Below are positions 8,421 through 17,239 of a stretch of 64,000 bases of DNA, one piece after another. The notes beneath the pieces are model-generated. The model made no database searches. It had not been told where the DNA came from and was given only the letters and a program-made list of their open reading frames with translations. This DNA is from Myxococcales bacterium (lineage in GTDB: Bacteria; Myxococcota_A; Polyangia; Polyangiales; Polyangiaceae). Each line of letters starts with the position of its first letter. Position 1 is the stretch's first letter. Location: NCBI GenBank assembly GCA_004193285.1, contig SECP01000040.1, positions 1-64,000 on the forward strand. The letters run 5' to 3'. The position numbers and the translations under genes are program-made.

Positions 8421-9719
8421 TCACCCGCCGAGCGAGAGCGAGGCGTCCAGCAACTGCACGAACGTGCTGGGCCGGAACGGCTCGCGGACGGACGCGAACG
8501 TCTCCGCCGTACCTTCCGGCGTGGCGCGGGCGATGATTTCCGGCGTCGTCGCAACTTCCGCCGCGATGGGCGAGGCGGCCAGGGGCGCCCCCTCGACGGG
8601 CACGATCTCCGGTGCCGGCCCGGGCAGCACGGAAGGCAGCGTCGCGAGCGACTCCGGCGGCGGCGCGATGTCCTCCTCCAAGCGGCGGCGGTGTGCTTCC
8701 AGCTCGTCGCGCGCTTCCGGCGGCGGCAACAGGTCTTCCGCGTAGCCGCCCGCGACCTCGCGACCCGGCAGCGCGACCTCCAGCTCCTCGGACGCGGGAG
8801 GCGTGGTCGACTGCGGCGGCTCCGCAAGCTCGAGCGAAGGCCCTGCGGCCTCCTCCAGATCGATCGTCTGGCCGAGCTGCTCCGGCGTCGGAACCACGGG
8901 CGCGCTCACGTCCCCGCGAGTTGGGATCTCGAGCTCCTGACCGAGCAGTGCGTCCACGTCGGGGGCCGCGGGAGCGGTCAGGGAAGGCGGCGGTGCTACC
9001 TGGGGACCCGACTCGGGCGGGGGCGTCTTGAAGGGAGGCTCGCGCTCGGGCTCGACCTGCGACGCAGCGGCGGCGAGCGCCTCGTCCATGCTGGAGGCGA
9101 CCTGGCGCTGGGACGAAGCGGGCGGCTGGTCCTCTTCCTCCTCGAAACGAACTTCCACGTCCGTCGACGGAGGAGGCGTGCCCTCCGTGACCTCCACCAA
9201 GTCCTCTTCCGAAAGCTCCTCGGCCGTGATCGGCTCGGCTTCCGCCTCGATAGCCGCGACCGTGACCTCCGGACCGAAGTCGCGCGGCGCCATCGAGACG
9301 CGCACCTCCGAAACCTCGGAATCCAGGCTGAAGGCCGCATCGAACGGTTCCGGCGGTGGCGCGGACTCGTGAGTGGCGACCGAGACGAGCGGAATGGGCT
9401 CGGCTTCTGCCGCTACCGGCGGCAGCGTGTCGAGCGGCACGTCCACGTCCACGTCCATCGGCGGCTCGGAGACTCCGAGGAGCTCGTCGATCGATTGCTC
9501 GTCGTAAGCGGCTGCGGGCGGCTCGTACGCCGGCACGGACGAGACGTAAGCCGGCGCCGGCGCTGGCGCGGCCGCAGGGGGGGGCGCGGCTGGCATCGCC
9601 GGAGGCGGGGCGAAAGCAGCGGGCGGCGGGAGCGGAGCGCCGCTGCGCGGGAGCGCTGCGTTGCGCTGAATGCGAGCCAGTAGGCCTTGGAGCTTGGAGA
9701 CTTGCTCTTCGTTGTTCAT
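8421..9719 (-). CDS. Unrecognised Pro/Ala/Glu-rich protein
   Basis: A 432-aa protein with no recognisable enzyme domain. The first 30 residues (MNNEEQVSKLQGLLARIQRN) look like a short helix; then come Pro/Ala-rich linkers and long acidic stretches rich in Glu, Asp, Val and Pro, suggesting a largely disordered protein. A short conserved-looking C-terminal segment begins FASVREPFRPSTFVQLLDASLSLG. The ATG at 9719 is chosen because it forms an ATGA overlap with the stop of the upstream gene. It sits in the tyrosine operon, 3 bp before fahA. Function unknown. Confidence 0.75.
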   Translation of the reverse strand: MNNEEQVSKLQGLLARIQRNAALPRSGAPLPPPAAFAPPPAMPAAPPPAAAPAPAPAYVSSVPAYEPPAAAYDEQSIDELLGVSEPPMDVDVDVPLDTLPPVAAEAEPIPLVSVATHESAPPPEPFDAAFSLDSEVSEVRVSMAPRDFGPEVTVAAIEAEAEPITAEELSEEDLVEVTEGTPPPSTDVEVRFEEEEDQPPASSQRQVASSMDEALAAAASQVEPEREPPFKTPPPESGPQVAPPPSLTAPAAPDVDALLGQELEIPTRGDVSAPVVPTPEQLGQTIDLEEAAGPSLELAEPPQSTTPPASEELEVALPGREVAGGYAEDLLPPPEARDELEAHRRRLEEDIAPPPESLATLPSVLPGPAPEIVPVEGAPLAASPIAAEVATTPEIIARATPEGTAETFASVREPFRPSTFVQLLDASLSLGG

Positions 9720-10267
9720 GCCGCACCCGCGCTTTGCTGAAGACGCGTGAGCACGTCCCCATAACTGAGGCCCGAGCCGAGCCACTCGCTCACTTTGCCG
9801 GCGCTCGCGGCGCTACCGATGAGGAAGCGCACCTGGCGGTCGTCACGCACCAGCTTGGCCGCATGCACGTCCCGACCGAACGCGCGCTGGAGCGCGCCTT
9901 CCAGCACCGCTCCGAGCAAGCGGTCCAGCTGCTGGCCAAAGGGGCCGCCGTCGACCGTGAGCACGAGCGCGCGACCCCAGCGTTCGAGGCCGAGCGAACC
10001 GAGGCCGAGCAGCGCAAGCTCTCCGCCCAAGTGCTCCAGTACCTCTTCTAGTGTTGCGCTGGAGGTGTCCCCCAGTCGGTCCGCGACGCGACGACCCGCG
10101 GCGGTGCCGAGCCGGCGCCCGAAATCCGAGACCGCCTCGTCGCCCGCGCTGCGGCACAGGTCGACCAGCGCGTCCGCGGGGACGAGCACGTGGTCGCCTC
10201 CACAATCCACGCGGCCTCGAACGAGATCGAAGCTCACTGAGCCTGAAGGGTTATAGCGGGTGGCCAT
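9716..10267 (-). CDS. Unrecognised 183-aa protein, possible V4R-like fold
   Basis: First gene of the six-gene operon that ends with hmgA. The protein begins MATRYNPSGSVSFDLVRGRV and contains LVPADALVDLC, a Gly/Arg-rich RRLGTAAGRRVADRLG helix and HLGGELALLGLGSLGLERWG. That order of segments is vaguely like V4R/XylR-N small-molecule-binding domains, but I cannot confirm it. It overlaps the next gene by 4 bp. A ligand-sensing or scaffolding role for tyrosine catabolism would be pure inference. Confidence 0.75.
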   Translation of the reverse strand: MATRYNPSGSVSFDLVRGRVDCGGDHVLVPADALVDLCRSAGDEAVSDFGRRLGTAAGRRVADRLGDTSSATLEEVLEHLGGELALLGLGSLGLERWGRALVLTVDGGPFGQQLDRLLGAVLEGALQRAFGRDVHAAKLVRDDRQVRFLIGSAASAGKVSEWLGSGLSYGDVLTRLQQSAGAA

Positions 10268-10408
10268 GGGGCTTTTCGCGAGCCCTAGGGTGCGCTCGCG
10301 GAGCCGTCAGTATAGGCGGGGGCCGCTACAAACTGTCAATTCTCGAGGGTTTTTTCCGGTGTCGTCGAACGCGTGCGGTTACCGGCCGGCGGTGCCAAAA
10401 CTCGAGCG

Positions 10409-10828
10409 ATGCCGGACGCGGACCAGCGGCTTTCCTCGGAGATTACGGCGGCGCTCGGCGCGCTCGCGGGCGCGCCGCCGTCCACCGTGCACCGCCTACA
10501 AGTAGGTCTGGCGCGCCTCGTGCTGGATAGCGCTCCGCCCAGCGCGGCCGGACAGCTCGACCTGGCGCTGGCGTTTATAGAAGGAAAAGCCACCGCCGCG
10601 GAGCTGCGAGAGGCGCGGAGCGATTGCTGGTCGTACCTCGGCTCACTCGCGTGCGGCTGCTCGCTCGCGGACTCGGCCTCGGGACACGCGGTGATGTCGT
10701 GTTTGGAGCCCGACTCTGCCTCGCACTCTATCGGCGCTCTGCGCGAGCAAGTGAGCAAGGTCCTGCGCTGCGCCAGTGAAGCCAAGGCGGAACGGATGGC
10801 CGCCGTGCTCAACGTGCTCGTCGCGTGA
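10409..10828 (+). CDS. Unrecognised 139-aa protein
   Basis: A predicted cytoplasmic, mainly helical protein. The ATG at 10409 (MPDADQRLSSEITAAL) is preferred over a GTG at 10373 because it leaves room for a promoter between this gene and the divergent operon starting at 10267. Four cysteines are concentrated in residues 69-103, including the pair ACGC. It ends 24 bp before the Cys-rich lipoprotein gene. No family is recognised. Confidence 0.65.
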   Translation: MPDADQRLSSEITAALGALAGAPPSTVHRLQVGLARLVLDSAPPSAAGQLDLALAFIEGKATAAELREARSDCWSYLGSLACGCSLADSASGHAVMSCLEPDSASHSIGALREQVSKVLRCASEAKAERMAAVLNVLVA

Positions 10829-10852
10829 CATTTTGGTGTACGGTGCGCGGTC

Positions 10853-11917
10853 ATGCTCCGCGCATTCGGCAAAATCTCTTCATGCTTGTTGGTCACGCTG
10901 GCGCTCGCCTCTGCCTGCGGCAGTGACGACGGCAAAAAACGCACGGCCGGCGATGAAGCGGGCGCGGGTGGTCAAGCCGGAGCGCCCGAGCTTGCCGGGG
11001 GCAGCGGAGGCAGCGGAGGCGGGGACGGCGGCGAGGCGCCGCTGCCCAGCGCTGGCCAGGGCGGGCAGCCACCAGTGGCGACCGGCGGAGCAGGCGGAGA
11101 GTCGCCGCTGGAGCCGGTGGGCGGCGCCGGTGGTGCGCCGCCCCAGCCGGAATGCTGCCAGCCCCTGACCTGCGACGACGTGGACTTCGAATGCGGATAC
11201 ACCAACGATGGCTGCGGCGACTACGTCGTCTGCGGTTGTCCTGCCGGAACCCAGTGCGGTCCGGGTGCGCTGTGCGCGGAGTGCACCCCGAGCCCCACCG
11301 TTTGCGACAACCGCTGCGGCGAGGTCTTGGACGACTGCAACACGCCGACTCAGTGCGGAGACGACTGCGACGAGAACAACCCGGGCAGCGTCTGTTACCA
11401 GGGCTACTGCTGCTCGCCGATCACCGCGTGCGTCAGCGGCGTGTGCGGCGTCGCCTCCGACGGCTGCGGTGGCACCGTCGACTGCGGCAACTCCTGCGAA
11501 GGGATTCAGGTTTGCTACGGCAATACGTGCTGCGCTCCCAAGACCGACTGCGACGGCCTTTGTGGTGTCGTCGATGACGGCTGCGGTAACGAGCTGAACT
11601 GCAACGGCACCCCCTGCGAAGACGGTGAGTGTCAGCCGAACGGCACCTGCTGCACCCCGAATGCGGATACCTGTAGCAGCAAGAACTGCGGCTTCTCCGA
11701 GGACGGCTGCGGCAACCTCGTACCGTGCGGCGAGCAATGTGAAGGCACGACGAGCTGCATTCAGAACTCCTGCAAGGAGAGCGTCTGCAAGGCGCAGAGC
11801 CTCGATTGTGGCTACGTCTCCAACGACGCCGTAGACGGCGGCCTCGAGTACTGCGGGGACTGCGCCGAAGGCGTGGCGTGCTCGCCGGAAAACCACTGCT
11901 TCCCAGTCTGCGATTGA
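10853..11917 (+). CDS. Cys-rich repeat lipoprotein with Gly/Ser stalk
   Basis: A 354-aa lipoprotein. The signal peptide ends in the lipobox LASAC (Cys22). Residues 40-100 form a low-complexity Gly/Ala/Ser/Pro stalk. The rest is a series of about six repeats built on a C-x-x-x-C...G...DGCG..x.x.CG.xC pattern (for example CGVASDGCGGTVDCG, CGVVDDGCGNELNC and CGFSEDGCGNLVPCG), implying a disulfide-rich surface module. This stalk-plus-Cys-repeat architecture is common in Polyangiales. No enzymatic residues are seen; adhesion or surface structure is a guess. Confidence 0.85.
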   Translation: MLRAFGKISSCLLVTLALASACGSDDGKKRTAGDEAGAGGQAGAPELAGGSGGSGGGDGGEAPLPSAGQGGQPPVATGGAGGESPLEPVGGAGGAPPQPECCQPLTCDDVDFECGYTNDGCGDYVVCGCPAGTQCGPGALCAECTPSPTVCDNRCGEVLDDCNTPTQCGDDCDENNPGSVCYQGYCCSPITACVSGVCGVASDGCGGTVDCGNSCEGIQVCYGNTCCAPKTDCDGLCGVVDDGCGNELNCNGTPCEDGECQPNGTCCTPNADTCSSKNCGFSEDGCGNLVPCGEQCEGTTSCIQNSCKESVCKAQSLDCGYVSNDAVDGGLEYCGDCAEGVACSPENHCFPVCD

Positions 11918-11950
11918 CGGCGCCGCTCGGCTGGCTGACTCCGTAGGCGG

Positions 11951-13285
11951 ATGGCTCGTTGGTCGAAGCTCGCGGCGGCTTTGGTGGCTTACGGCTTGAC
12001 CGCGCCTGCCGCCGCCAAGCCGCCCAAGCGGGACCCGCCGTTGCTATTCGGCGGGCCCGTCAACAAGCCTGTGGTCAAGGCGCCGCTGGACCCGAGGTTA
12101 CCGACCGGGCCGGAGCTACCCGCGACGCAGACGCGCCCGCTCAGCATCGCAGCGCTGTGCTCCTTCGAGCGACCGGTGTGCGTGCACGCTCTCACCCTCT
12201 CGGCCGAGCCGCAGCTGGCCGGCGCGCTGGTGGCGCTCGAAACGGCTTACGAGCGCACCGTACTGGCGCTAGGCGTTCCGGCGCCGCTCGGCGATGCGCT
12301 AGATTTCTTCCTTTCCGGCGAGCCACGAGACCTGGCGGTGACCCAAGATGCGCTCGAGGTGGGGCGCTGGGATCGTGCGCCGGTGTTCTGCGAAGGAGGG
12401 GCCAGCGGCGCCCTGCTCGAACGACAAATGTCGCTCTGCGTCGGAGAGGCGGTGGCGAGCGCGCTGGACGCGGGAGAGTCGCCGCAAGCGCGCCGCGCCT
12501 TTGCGCTCGAGCTCTGGTGGGTGGGCGGCGTGAAGACTTCGCTGGACGTGCAGGCGGTGGACGACGCGCAGCGCCACCCGGAGGCGGCGCTCTCGCGGAC
12601 GGGCGGCTACGCGCTGCTGCTGGACCTGCTGGAGACGACGCGCAGCGCCGCTTCGCCCGGCTTGCTCAGCGCTTCCATGTTCTCGGCGGCGGCGAGCCGC
12701 ACCTCACCGGGCGCCGCGCTGTTCGACAACGAGCCGGATCTATTCGACGTGCTGCGGCACAGCTTGGATGAAGAGCTACCGCGCTACACGGACTTGATGG
12801 TGGATTTCGCGCTGCGCCGCGCGCTCGCCGGCGATCGCGACGACGGTACGCGCTTTCCGTCCCTGGCGTTTGCGGGCTCCTTCGCGCGCCCCCATTTCGA
12901 TTGGGTCATCCCGTTTTCGACGTTGCCGCGCCGAGTCCTCTCCGGCTCGCCCATTGCACCCAGCGGCGCGCAGCTCATTTGGCTGGAGCTGGACGACGCG
13001 CCGATGGGCGCCGCGATCGGCTTTCGCGCCGAGTGGGAGGCGCCGGTCGCCTTCCAGTGGCGGATCTTGCTCGTGGATCGCGAAGGGCGCGAGGTACGGC
13101 GCTTCGACGTTCCGTTTCAGGAGCGCTCGCGCTCTGCCGACGCACGCGTGCTACGGCTGGACAGCGCGAAGGCCATCCTGATCGCAGGCGTGAACGTCGG
13201 CGGCATCGATCTGGCCTACCCGTTCGATCCCGACATTCAGCCGTTCGAGCCGGCAGCGTGCACCGTCTACCTCGTCTCGATGTAG
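11951..13285 (+). CDS. Secreted protein of unknown function
   Basis: A 444-aa protein with a probable signal peptide (hydrophobic residues 7-22 ending PAAAKP). The mature part opens with a basic, proline-rich segment, then FERPVCVHA and a long helical region, and ends with a beta-rich portion containing WRILLVDREGREVRRFDVPF. No catalytic motif is recognised. It lies 33 bp after the Cys-rich lipoprotein gene, so the two may be cotranscribed. Its 3' end overlaps the convergent subtilase gene by 19 bp. Confidence 0.75.
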   Translation: MARWSKLAAALVAYGLTAPAAAKPPKRDPPLLFGGPVNKPVVKAPLDPRLPTGPELPATQTRPLSIAALCSFERPVCVHALTLSAEPQLAGALVALETAYERTVLALGVPAPLGDALDFFLSGEPRDLAVTQDALEVGRWDRAPVFCEGGASGALLERQMSLCVGEAVASALDAGESPQARRAFALELWWVGGVKTSLDVQAVDDAQRHPEAALSRTGGYALLLDLLETTRSAASPGLLSASMFSAAASRTSPGAALFDNEPDLFDVLRHSLDEELPRYTDLMVDFALRRALAGDRDDGTRFPSLAFAGSFARPHFDWVIPFSTLPRRVLSGSPIAPSGAQLIWLELDDAPMGAAIGFRAEWEAPVAFQWRILLVDREGREVRRFDVPFQERSRSADARVLRLDSAKAILIAGVNVGGIDLAYPFDPDIQPFEPAACTVYLVSM

Positions 13286-15687
13286 CGGCGCCGAGCGAGC
13301 GCGGCGAGGAGCAGCACCGGATAGGCGAGCCAGCCTCTGGGCGTGCTTGGCGCGGTGCTGCAGCCGCCGTGCGCGAGCGGCTCACCCTCCGCGACCCAGC
13401 GATCCACGCCCACCGGCACGGTTCGGCTCGCCAGGAGCTGGCCGTCGAAGCGAAGTGCGAGCCGTAGCTCCGAGCCGCCACTCCCGGGCGGCGCGGTGAC
13501 CGCGAAGCCGTAGAGCCCGGGAGCGCGGCGCGCCGGGGGCCGCGAAAGGCTTCCGCCGACGACCTCCAAGGCGAGCCGCCGCTCGTCGAAGCCGTCCGCA
13601 ATGCTGTCCGCCGCGTCCCGCAGCTCCAGCAGGCCCTCCAGGGGCTGGCCTACGTCCGGACGAATGTAGGACGCGGCCAGCGCGATGCGGCTTTTGCCCG
13701 CAGGCTCGCGCCCGAGCGGCGAATCCTCCGCCAGCAGCGCGCCGAGCGTGCCGTTGAGGTCCAGCACACCGGGCCCGAGCTGCTGCTCGGCCAGCACCGC
13801 GCCGCTGGGCTGCCGAGCGCCGGCCTGGAGCAGCGCGCGCACCTGGCCCTGGGTGAGCTCGGGGCGGCTCTCGAACAAGAGCGCCACCGCGCCGGCCACG
13901 ATCGGTGAGGACATGGAGGTGCCGCTCGTCACCGCGTGCTCGTCGTCGTCCGTGACGAAGCACTCGTAATCCGGCGCGCCGCAGCGACCCTGGCTCGCGA
14001 ACACGCCCTGGCCGCCGTTGCTCCGCGGGTCCGCGTCAGCCGACATCGCCCCCACCACGTACATCCCCGGCGCGACGATGTCCGGCTTCATCGCGCCGAG
14101 CGCGTTCGGGCCCGCCGCACTGAAGACGGCGGTGGAGTCCTCTTCCAGCAAGCGATCGCTGCCGTCGGATTCACCGACCAAAAATGGCTGCCCGCGCGAG
14201 TCCAGCCAGCGGTTGCGGTTCACGGTCGCGCCTACTGCGATGAGGTCGGGGTGCGAAGCGGGGATGTTGATCGTGCCTTGCTTCTCACCCCTCGGTAATA
14301 GCGCGCCGGTGCTGATGTCCGGGGAGGCGCCGCCCTGGCTTTGCAACCACAAGCTGACCGTGCCGTGCCCGGAGAGCCGCACCGTGAACACCGCGCCGGG
14401 CTCGAAGTCACCATCGATGATCACGACTGCGTTGTGCTCGCCGACCTGAATGCTGCTCTGACTCGGGCCGTTGAAGATCGTGCCTTTGACGTCACCCTTG
14501 GTGAAGGTCGTGGCCTGCCCCGGCTTGACCTCGGGGATCCAATCTTCGCCCTTCTGGTCGAGAGCGACGGACACTTCGTCCCCCGGTCGAAAGCCGAGCC
14601 ACGCGTAAACGGTTCCTCCCTTGCGCGCACCAAGCCCTACCGTGGGCGTCATGATCGGGATCTCGACCGGGCTCTCGCGCGGGACGTGCACCTCGGTGTG
14701 GATGCCGAAAGGCTCCGGCTCGCCGGTACCGATGCCGGCGTAGAGGCCGCCACTGTTACCCGCTGCGACCACGATGGCGCGCCCCGGGTGCTCCGGCCCC
14801 ACGAAGCTCGCTAGCCCCTGCTCGAGGGGGGAGGAGCCGTCGTGCGGTCCGAAATCGCCGCCCAGGCTCAAGTTGATCACGGCCGGCATGCCGAGCCGCT
14901 CCGCCTGTTCGAAGATGAAGCGCGTCGCCGTGATGATGTCCGGATCTCGGATCGCGCCATCGCCCGCGCGGCTCACACGCGCGCCGAAAATGACCGCCTC
15001 CGGAGCGATGCCGGCGTAACGAGCGCTCTTGGTGGAGAGGCCATTGCCGGCGGCCAGAGAGGCGACGTGCGTACCGTGCCCGTAGGCGTCGCGGGGCTCG
15101 TCCCCCGTGACCCCGTTGTTCATCAACGCGTCCAGATCTTCGTTGCTGTAGATGGCGCATTCGGCGTCGCCGGTGCAGCCGTACTCCTCCTCCAGCTCCG
15201 GCTGGCGGTCGCCGGGGGGGCGCGACATATCCACCAAGAAGCGGATACGCGAGGCGCCGTCCGCCCCTCGAAGGTCCCGGTGCGTCACGTCCAGCCCGGT
15301 ATCGACGATGCCGATGACCACGCCTTTGCCGGTGAAGCCCGTCTCCGTGCGGAACGTCTTCGCGCCGACCCAGCGCTGCGCCTGATCCATGAGGGGCCAG
15401 CGCGGCGGCGCCCAATGCAGCTTCACTTGTGGATGCTCACCGACGAAGGCCTGGAGCTCGCTGGGCCCCAGCCAAAGCGGGCGGTAGCGCCCCGCCACGA
15501 GCAGCTCCGATAGTCCGGAATCCGCAGGGTACTCCGCCAACACTGGCACGCGCTCGCCCAGCGCGCTCGGCACGGTGGGGCTCCCGCTCGCCTGCAGGGC
15601 GCGCAGCGCGGCTCCCAGCTCGAGCTGAGCATGAGCAGTCGAGCTACAGAGCACGAGCGCGGCGGCGAGAGGGACGGGGAGCCTCAT
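13267..15687 (-). CDS. Secreted subtilisin-like protease with MYXO-CTERM-like tail
   Basis: An 806-aa S8 family serine protease. A Sec signal peptide (residues 1-20, ending TAHAQ) precedes a propeptide and the catalytic domain. The triad is clear: IGIVDTGLD (Asp129), AYGHGTHVA (His204) and SGTSMSSPIVAGA (Ser591). A roughly 190-residue insertion lies between the oxyanion-Asn motif VAAAGNSGG and the Ser motif. The C-terminus GGCSTAPS, a hydrophobic helix and ARRR match the MYXO-CTERM surface-sorting pattern. The start is the ATG sharing one base with the stop of the upstream carboxyltransferase gene. A longer in-frame reading into that gene is rejected. Confidence 0.93.
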   Translation of the reverse strand: MRLPVPLAAALVLCSSTAHAQLELGAALRALQASGSPTVPSALGERVPVLAEYPADSGLSELLVAGRYRPLWLGPSELQAFVGEHPQVKLHWAPPRWPLMDQAQRWVGAKTFRTETGFTGKGVVIGIVDTGLDVTHRDLRGADGASRIRFLVDMSRPPGDRQPELEEEYGCTGDAECAIYSNEDLDALMNNGVTGDEPRDAYGHGTHVASLAAGNGLSTKSARYAGIAPEAVIFGARVSRAGDGAIRDPDIITATRFIFEQAERLGMPAVINLSLGGDFGPHDGSSPLEQGLASFVGPEHPGRAIVVAAGNSGGLYAGIGTGEPEPFGIHTEVHVPRESPVEIPIMTPTVGLGARKGGTVYAWLGFRPGDEVSVALDQKGEDWIPEVKPGQATTFTKGDVKGTIFNGPSQSSIQVGEHNAVVIIDGDFEPGAVFTVRLSGHGTVSLWLQSQGGASPDISTGALLPRGEKQGTINIPASHPDLIAVGATVNRNRWLDSRGQPFLVGESDGSDRLLEEDSTAVFSAAGPNALGAMKPDIVAPGMYVVGAMSADADPRSNGGQGVFASQGRCGAPDYECFVTDDDEHAVTSGTSMSSPIVAGAVALLFESRPELTQGQVRALLQAGARQPSGAVLAEQQLGPGVLDLNGTLGALLAEDSPLGREPAGKSRIALAASYIRPDVGQPLEGLLELRDAADSIADGFDERRLALEVVGGSLSRPPARRAPGLYGFAVTAPPGSGGSELRLALRFDGQLLASRTVPVGVDRWVAEGEPLAHGGCSTAPSTPRGWLAYPVLLLAALARRRYIETR

Positions 15688-17216
15688 CACATCGGCGGCA
15701 CGAGGTGCTTCTTCGGCGGGCGCGCCTCGGTCTTGTTCGCGTAGATGGCGAAGCGGCGGCTGAGCTCGCGTCGCAGCCCTTCGAAGGGCACGACTTCGTC
15801 CACCACGAGCTCGCTCGCCAGCTTCGTGAGGTTCACGTCCTCCCGGTACTCCGCTCGCAGCTTCTCGACGAAGGCTTCGCGCTCCGGCCCCGCCGGCACC
15901 TCTTGAATCTTGTTGTAGTACACGGCGTTCACCGCCGCCTGCGCGCCCATTACCGCGATCGACGCCGTGGGTAGAGCAAGGCAAGCGTCCGGCTCGAAGG
16001 CAGGCCCGCACATCGCGTAAAGGCCCGCGCCGTAGGCCTTGCGTACGATGACCGAGATCTTGGGCACGGTCGCTTCGCTGACGGCCGCGATCATCTTTGC
16101 GCCGGCGCGGATGATGCCTTGGCGCTCCACCTTCGTGCCGATCATGAAGCCGGGCACGTCCGCCAAGTAGAGGAGCGGAACGTTGAACGCGTCGCACAGC
16201 CAGATGAAGCGGGCCGCTTTGTCCGCGCTGTCCACGAAGAGCACGCCGCCCAGATGCTTCGGCTGGTTGGCGACGATGCCGACCACCTTGCCTTCGATGC
16301 GAGCAAAACCGGTGATCAGCTCGCGAGCAAAGCGCGGCTTCAGCTCCAAAAAGCTCTGGTCGTCCACCACCGCGGTGATGACCTGCTTCATGTCGAACGC
16401 CTTGTTCTCGTCCGCGATCACGATCTCGGCAATGGGCTTGGCATCCGCCGCCACTGGCTTGGGCTCCGCTGCCGGTGGCGCATGCTCGAAGCTCTGCGGA
16501 AGGAACGACAAGTAGCGTTTGGCGAACGCGATCGCTTCGTCCTCCGTCTTGACCAGAAGGTCGCCGCAGCCGGAGACCTCCGTGTGCATCTTGGCGCCGC
16601 CCATCTCCTCCAGCGTCACCTTCTCACCGATGACCATCTCCGCCATGCGGGGCGAGCCGAGGTACATGCTGGCATTCCCGTCCACCATCACCACCACGTC
16701 GCAAAACGCGGGGATGTAGGCGCCACCCGCCGCGGAGGGCCCGAACAGCAGGCACACCTGGGGGACGCGCCCGCTCATGGCAACCTGATTTTTGAAGATG
16801 CGCCCAGCGCCGCGCCGGCCAGGGAACATCTCCACCTGATCGGTGATGCGCGCCCCCGCCGAGTCCACCAAATACAAAAGCGGACAACCGAGGCGCTGCG
16901 CGGACTCTTGCACGCGCAGGATTTTCTCCACCGTGCGCGCGCCCCAAGAACCGGCTTTCACCGTCGAATCATTGGCCATGATCGCGACGAGCCGCCCGCT
17001 CACGTGTCCGATGCCGGTCACCACGCCATCCGCCGGCAATTCATCCGCGAGCGCGTTCGCCAGCGTCGCGTCTTCCACGAAGCTGTCCGGATCCGTCAAC
17101 CGCGCGATGCGCTCGCGAGCGAACAGCTTGCCTTGTTCGGTGTTCTTTTGATGGTACTTAGGGGCGCCGCCAGCTTGGGCTCGCTCTCGCGCGGCCCGGA
17201 CGTCGGAGTCATCCAT
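15687..17216 (-). CDS. Acyl-CoA carboxylase carboxyltransferase (beta) subunit
   Basis: A 509-aa protein of the propionyl-/methylcrotonyl-CoA carboxylase beta family, which moves carboxyl from biotin to an acyl-CoA. The N-terminal half holds ARERIARLTDPDSF, the carboxyltransferase core and oxyanion segment GPSAAGGAYIPAFCD. The C-terminal half holds LYLADVPGFMIGTKVE and the second oxyanion segment RKAYGAGLYAMCG. ATG at 17216 is used rather than the in-frame TTG three codons upstream. No biotin carboxylase subunit is adjacent. Substrate (propionyl-, methylcrotonyl- or other acyl-CoA) is not determined. Confidence 0.92.
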   Translation of the reverse strand: MDDSDVRAARERAQAGGAPKYHQKNTEQGKLFARERIARLTDPDSFVEDATLANALADELPADGVVTGIGHVSGRLVAIMANDSTVKAGSWGARTVEKILRVQESAQRLGCPLLYLVDSAGARITDQVEMFPGRRGAGRIFKNQVAMSGRVPQVCLLFGPSAAGGAYIPAFCDVVVMVDGNASMYLGSPRMAEMVIGEKVTLEEMGGAKMHTEVSGCGDLLVKTEDEAIAFAKRYLSFLPQSFEHAPPAAEPKPVAADAKPIAEIVIADENKAFDMKQVITAVVDDQSFLELKPRFARELITGFARIEGKVVGIVANQPKHLGGVLFVDSADKAARFIWLCDAFNVPLLYLADVPGFMIGTKVERQGIIRAGAKMIAAVSEATVPKISVIVRKAYGAGLYAMCGPAFEPDACLALPTASIAVMGAQAAVNAVYYNKIQEVPAGPEREAFVEKLRAEYREDVNLTKLASELVVDEVVPFEGLRRELSRRFAIYANKTEARPPKKHLVPPM

Positions 17217-17239
17217 GGACCCCAAGGCTAGCCCGCCGC

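Noticed and set aside
8076..9683. A 535-codon open frame on the + strand antisense to the tyrosine operon
   Set aside because: It is very arginine-rich, has no domain, and mirrors the coding frames of fahA and the Pro/Glu-rich gene; such long antisense frames are expected in GC-rich genomes.
10880..11896. A 338-codon minus-strand frame opposite the Cys-rich lipoprotein
   Set aside because: Low-complexity Ala/Val/Arg translation caused by the repeat structure of the real gene; the + strand has signal peptide and lipobox.
13267..16197. A 976-aa version of the MYXO-CTERM-like subtilase
   Set aside because: The extra 170 residues are a wrong-frame reading of the carboxyltransferase gene; the signal peptide begins at 15687.
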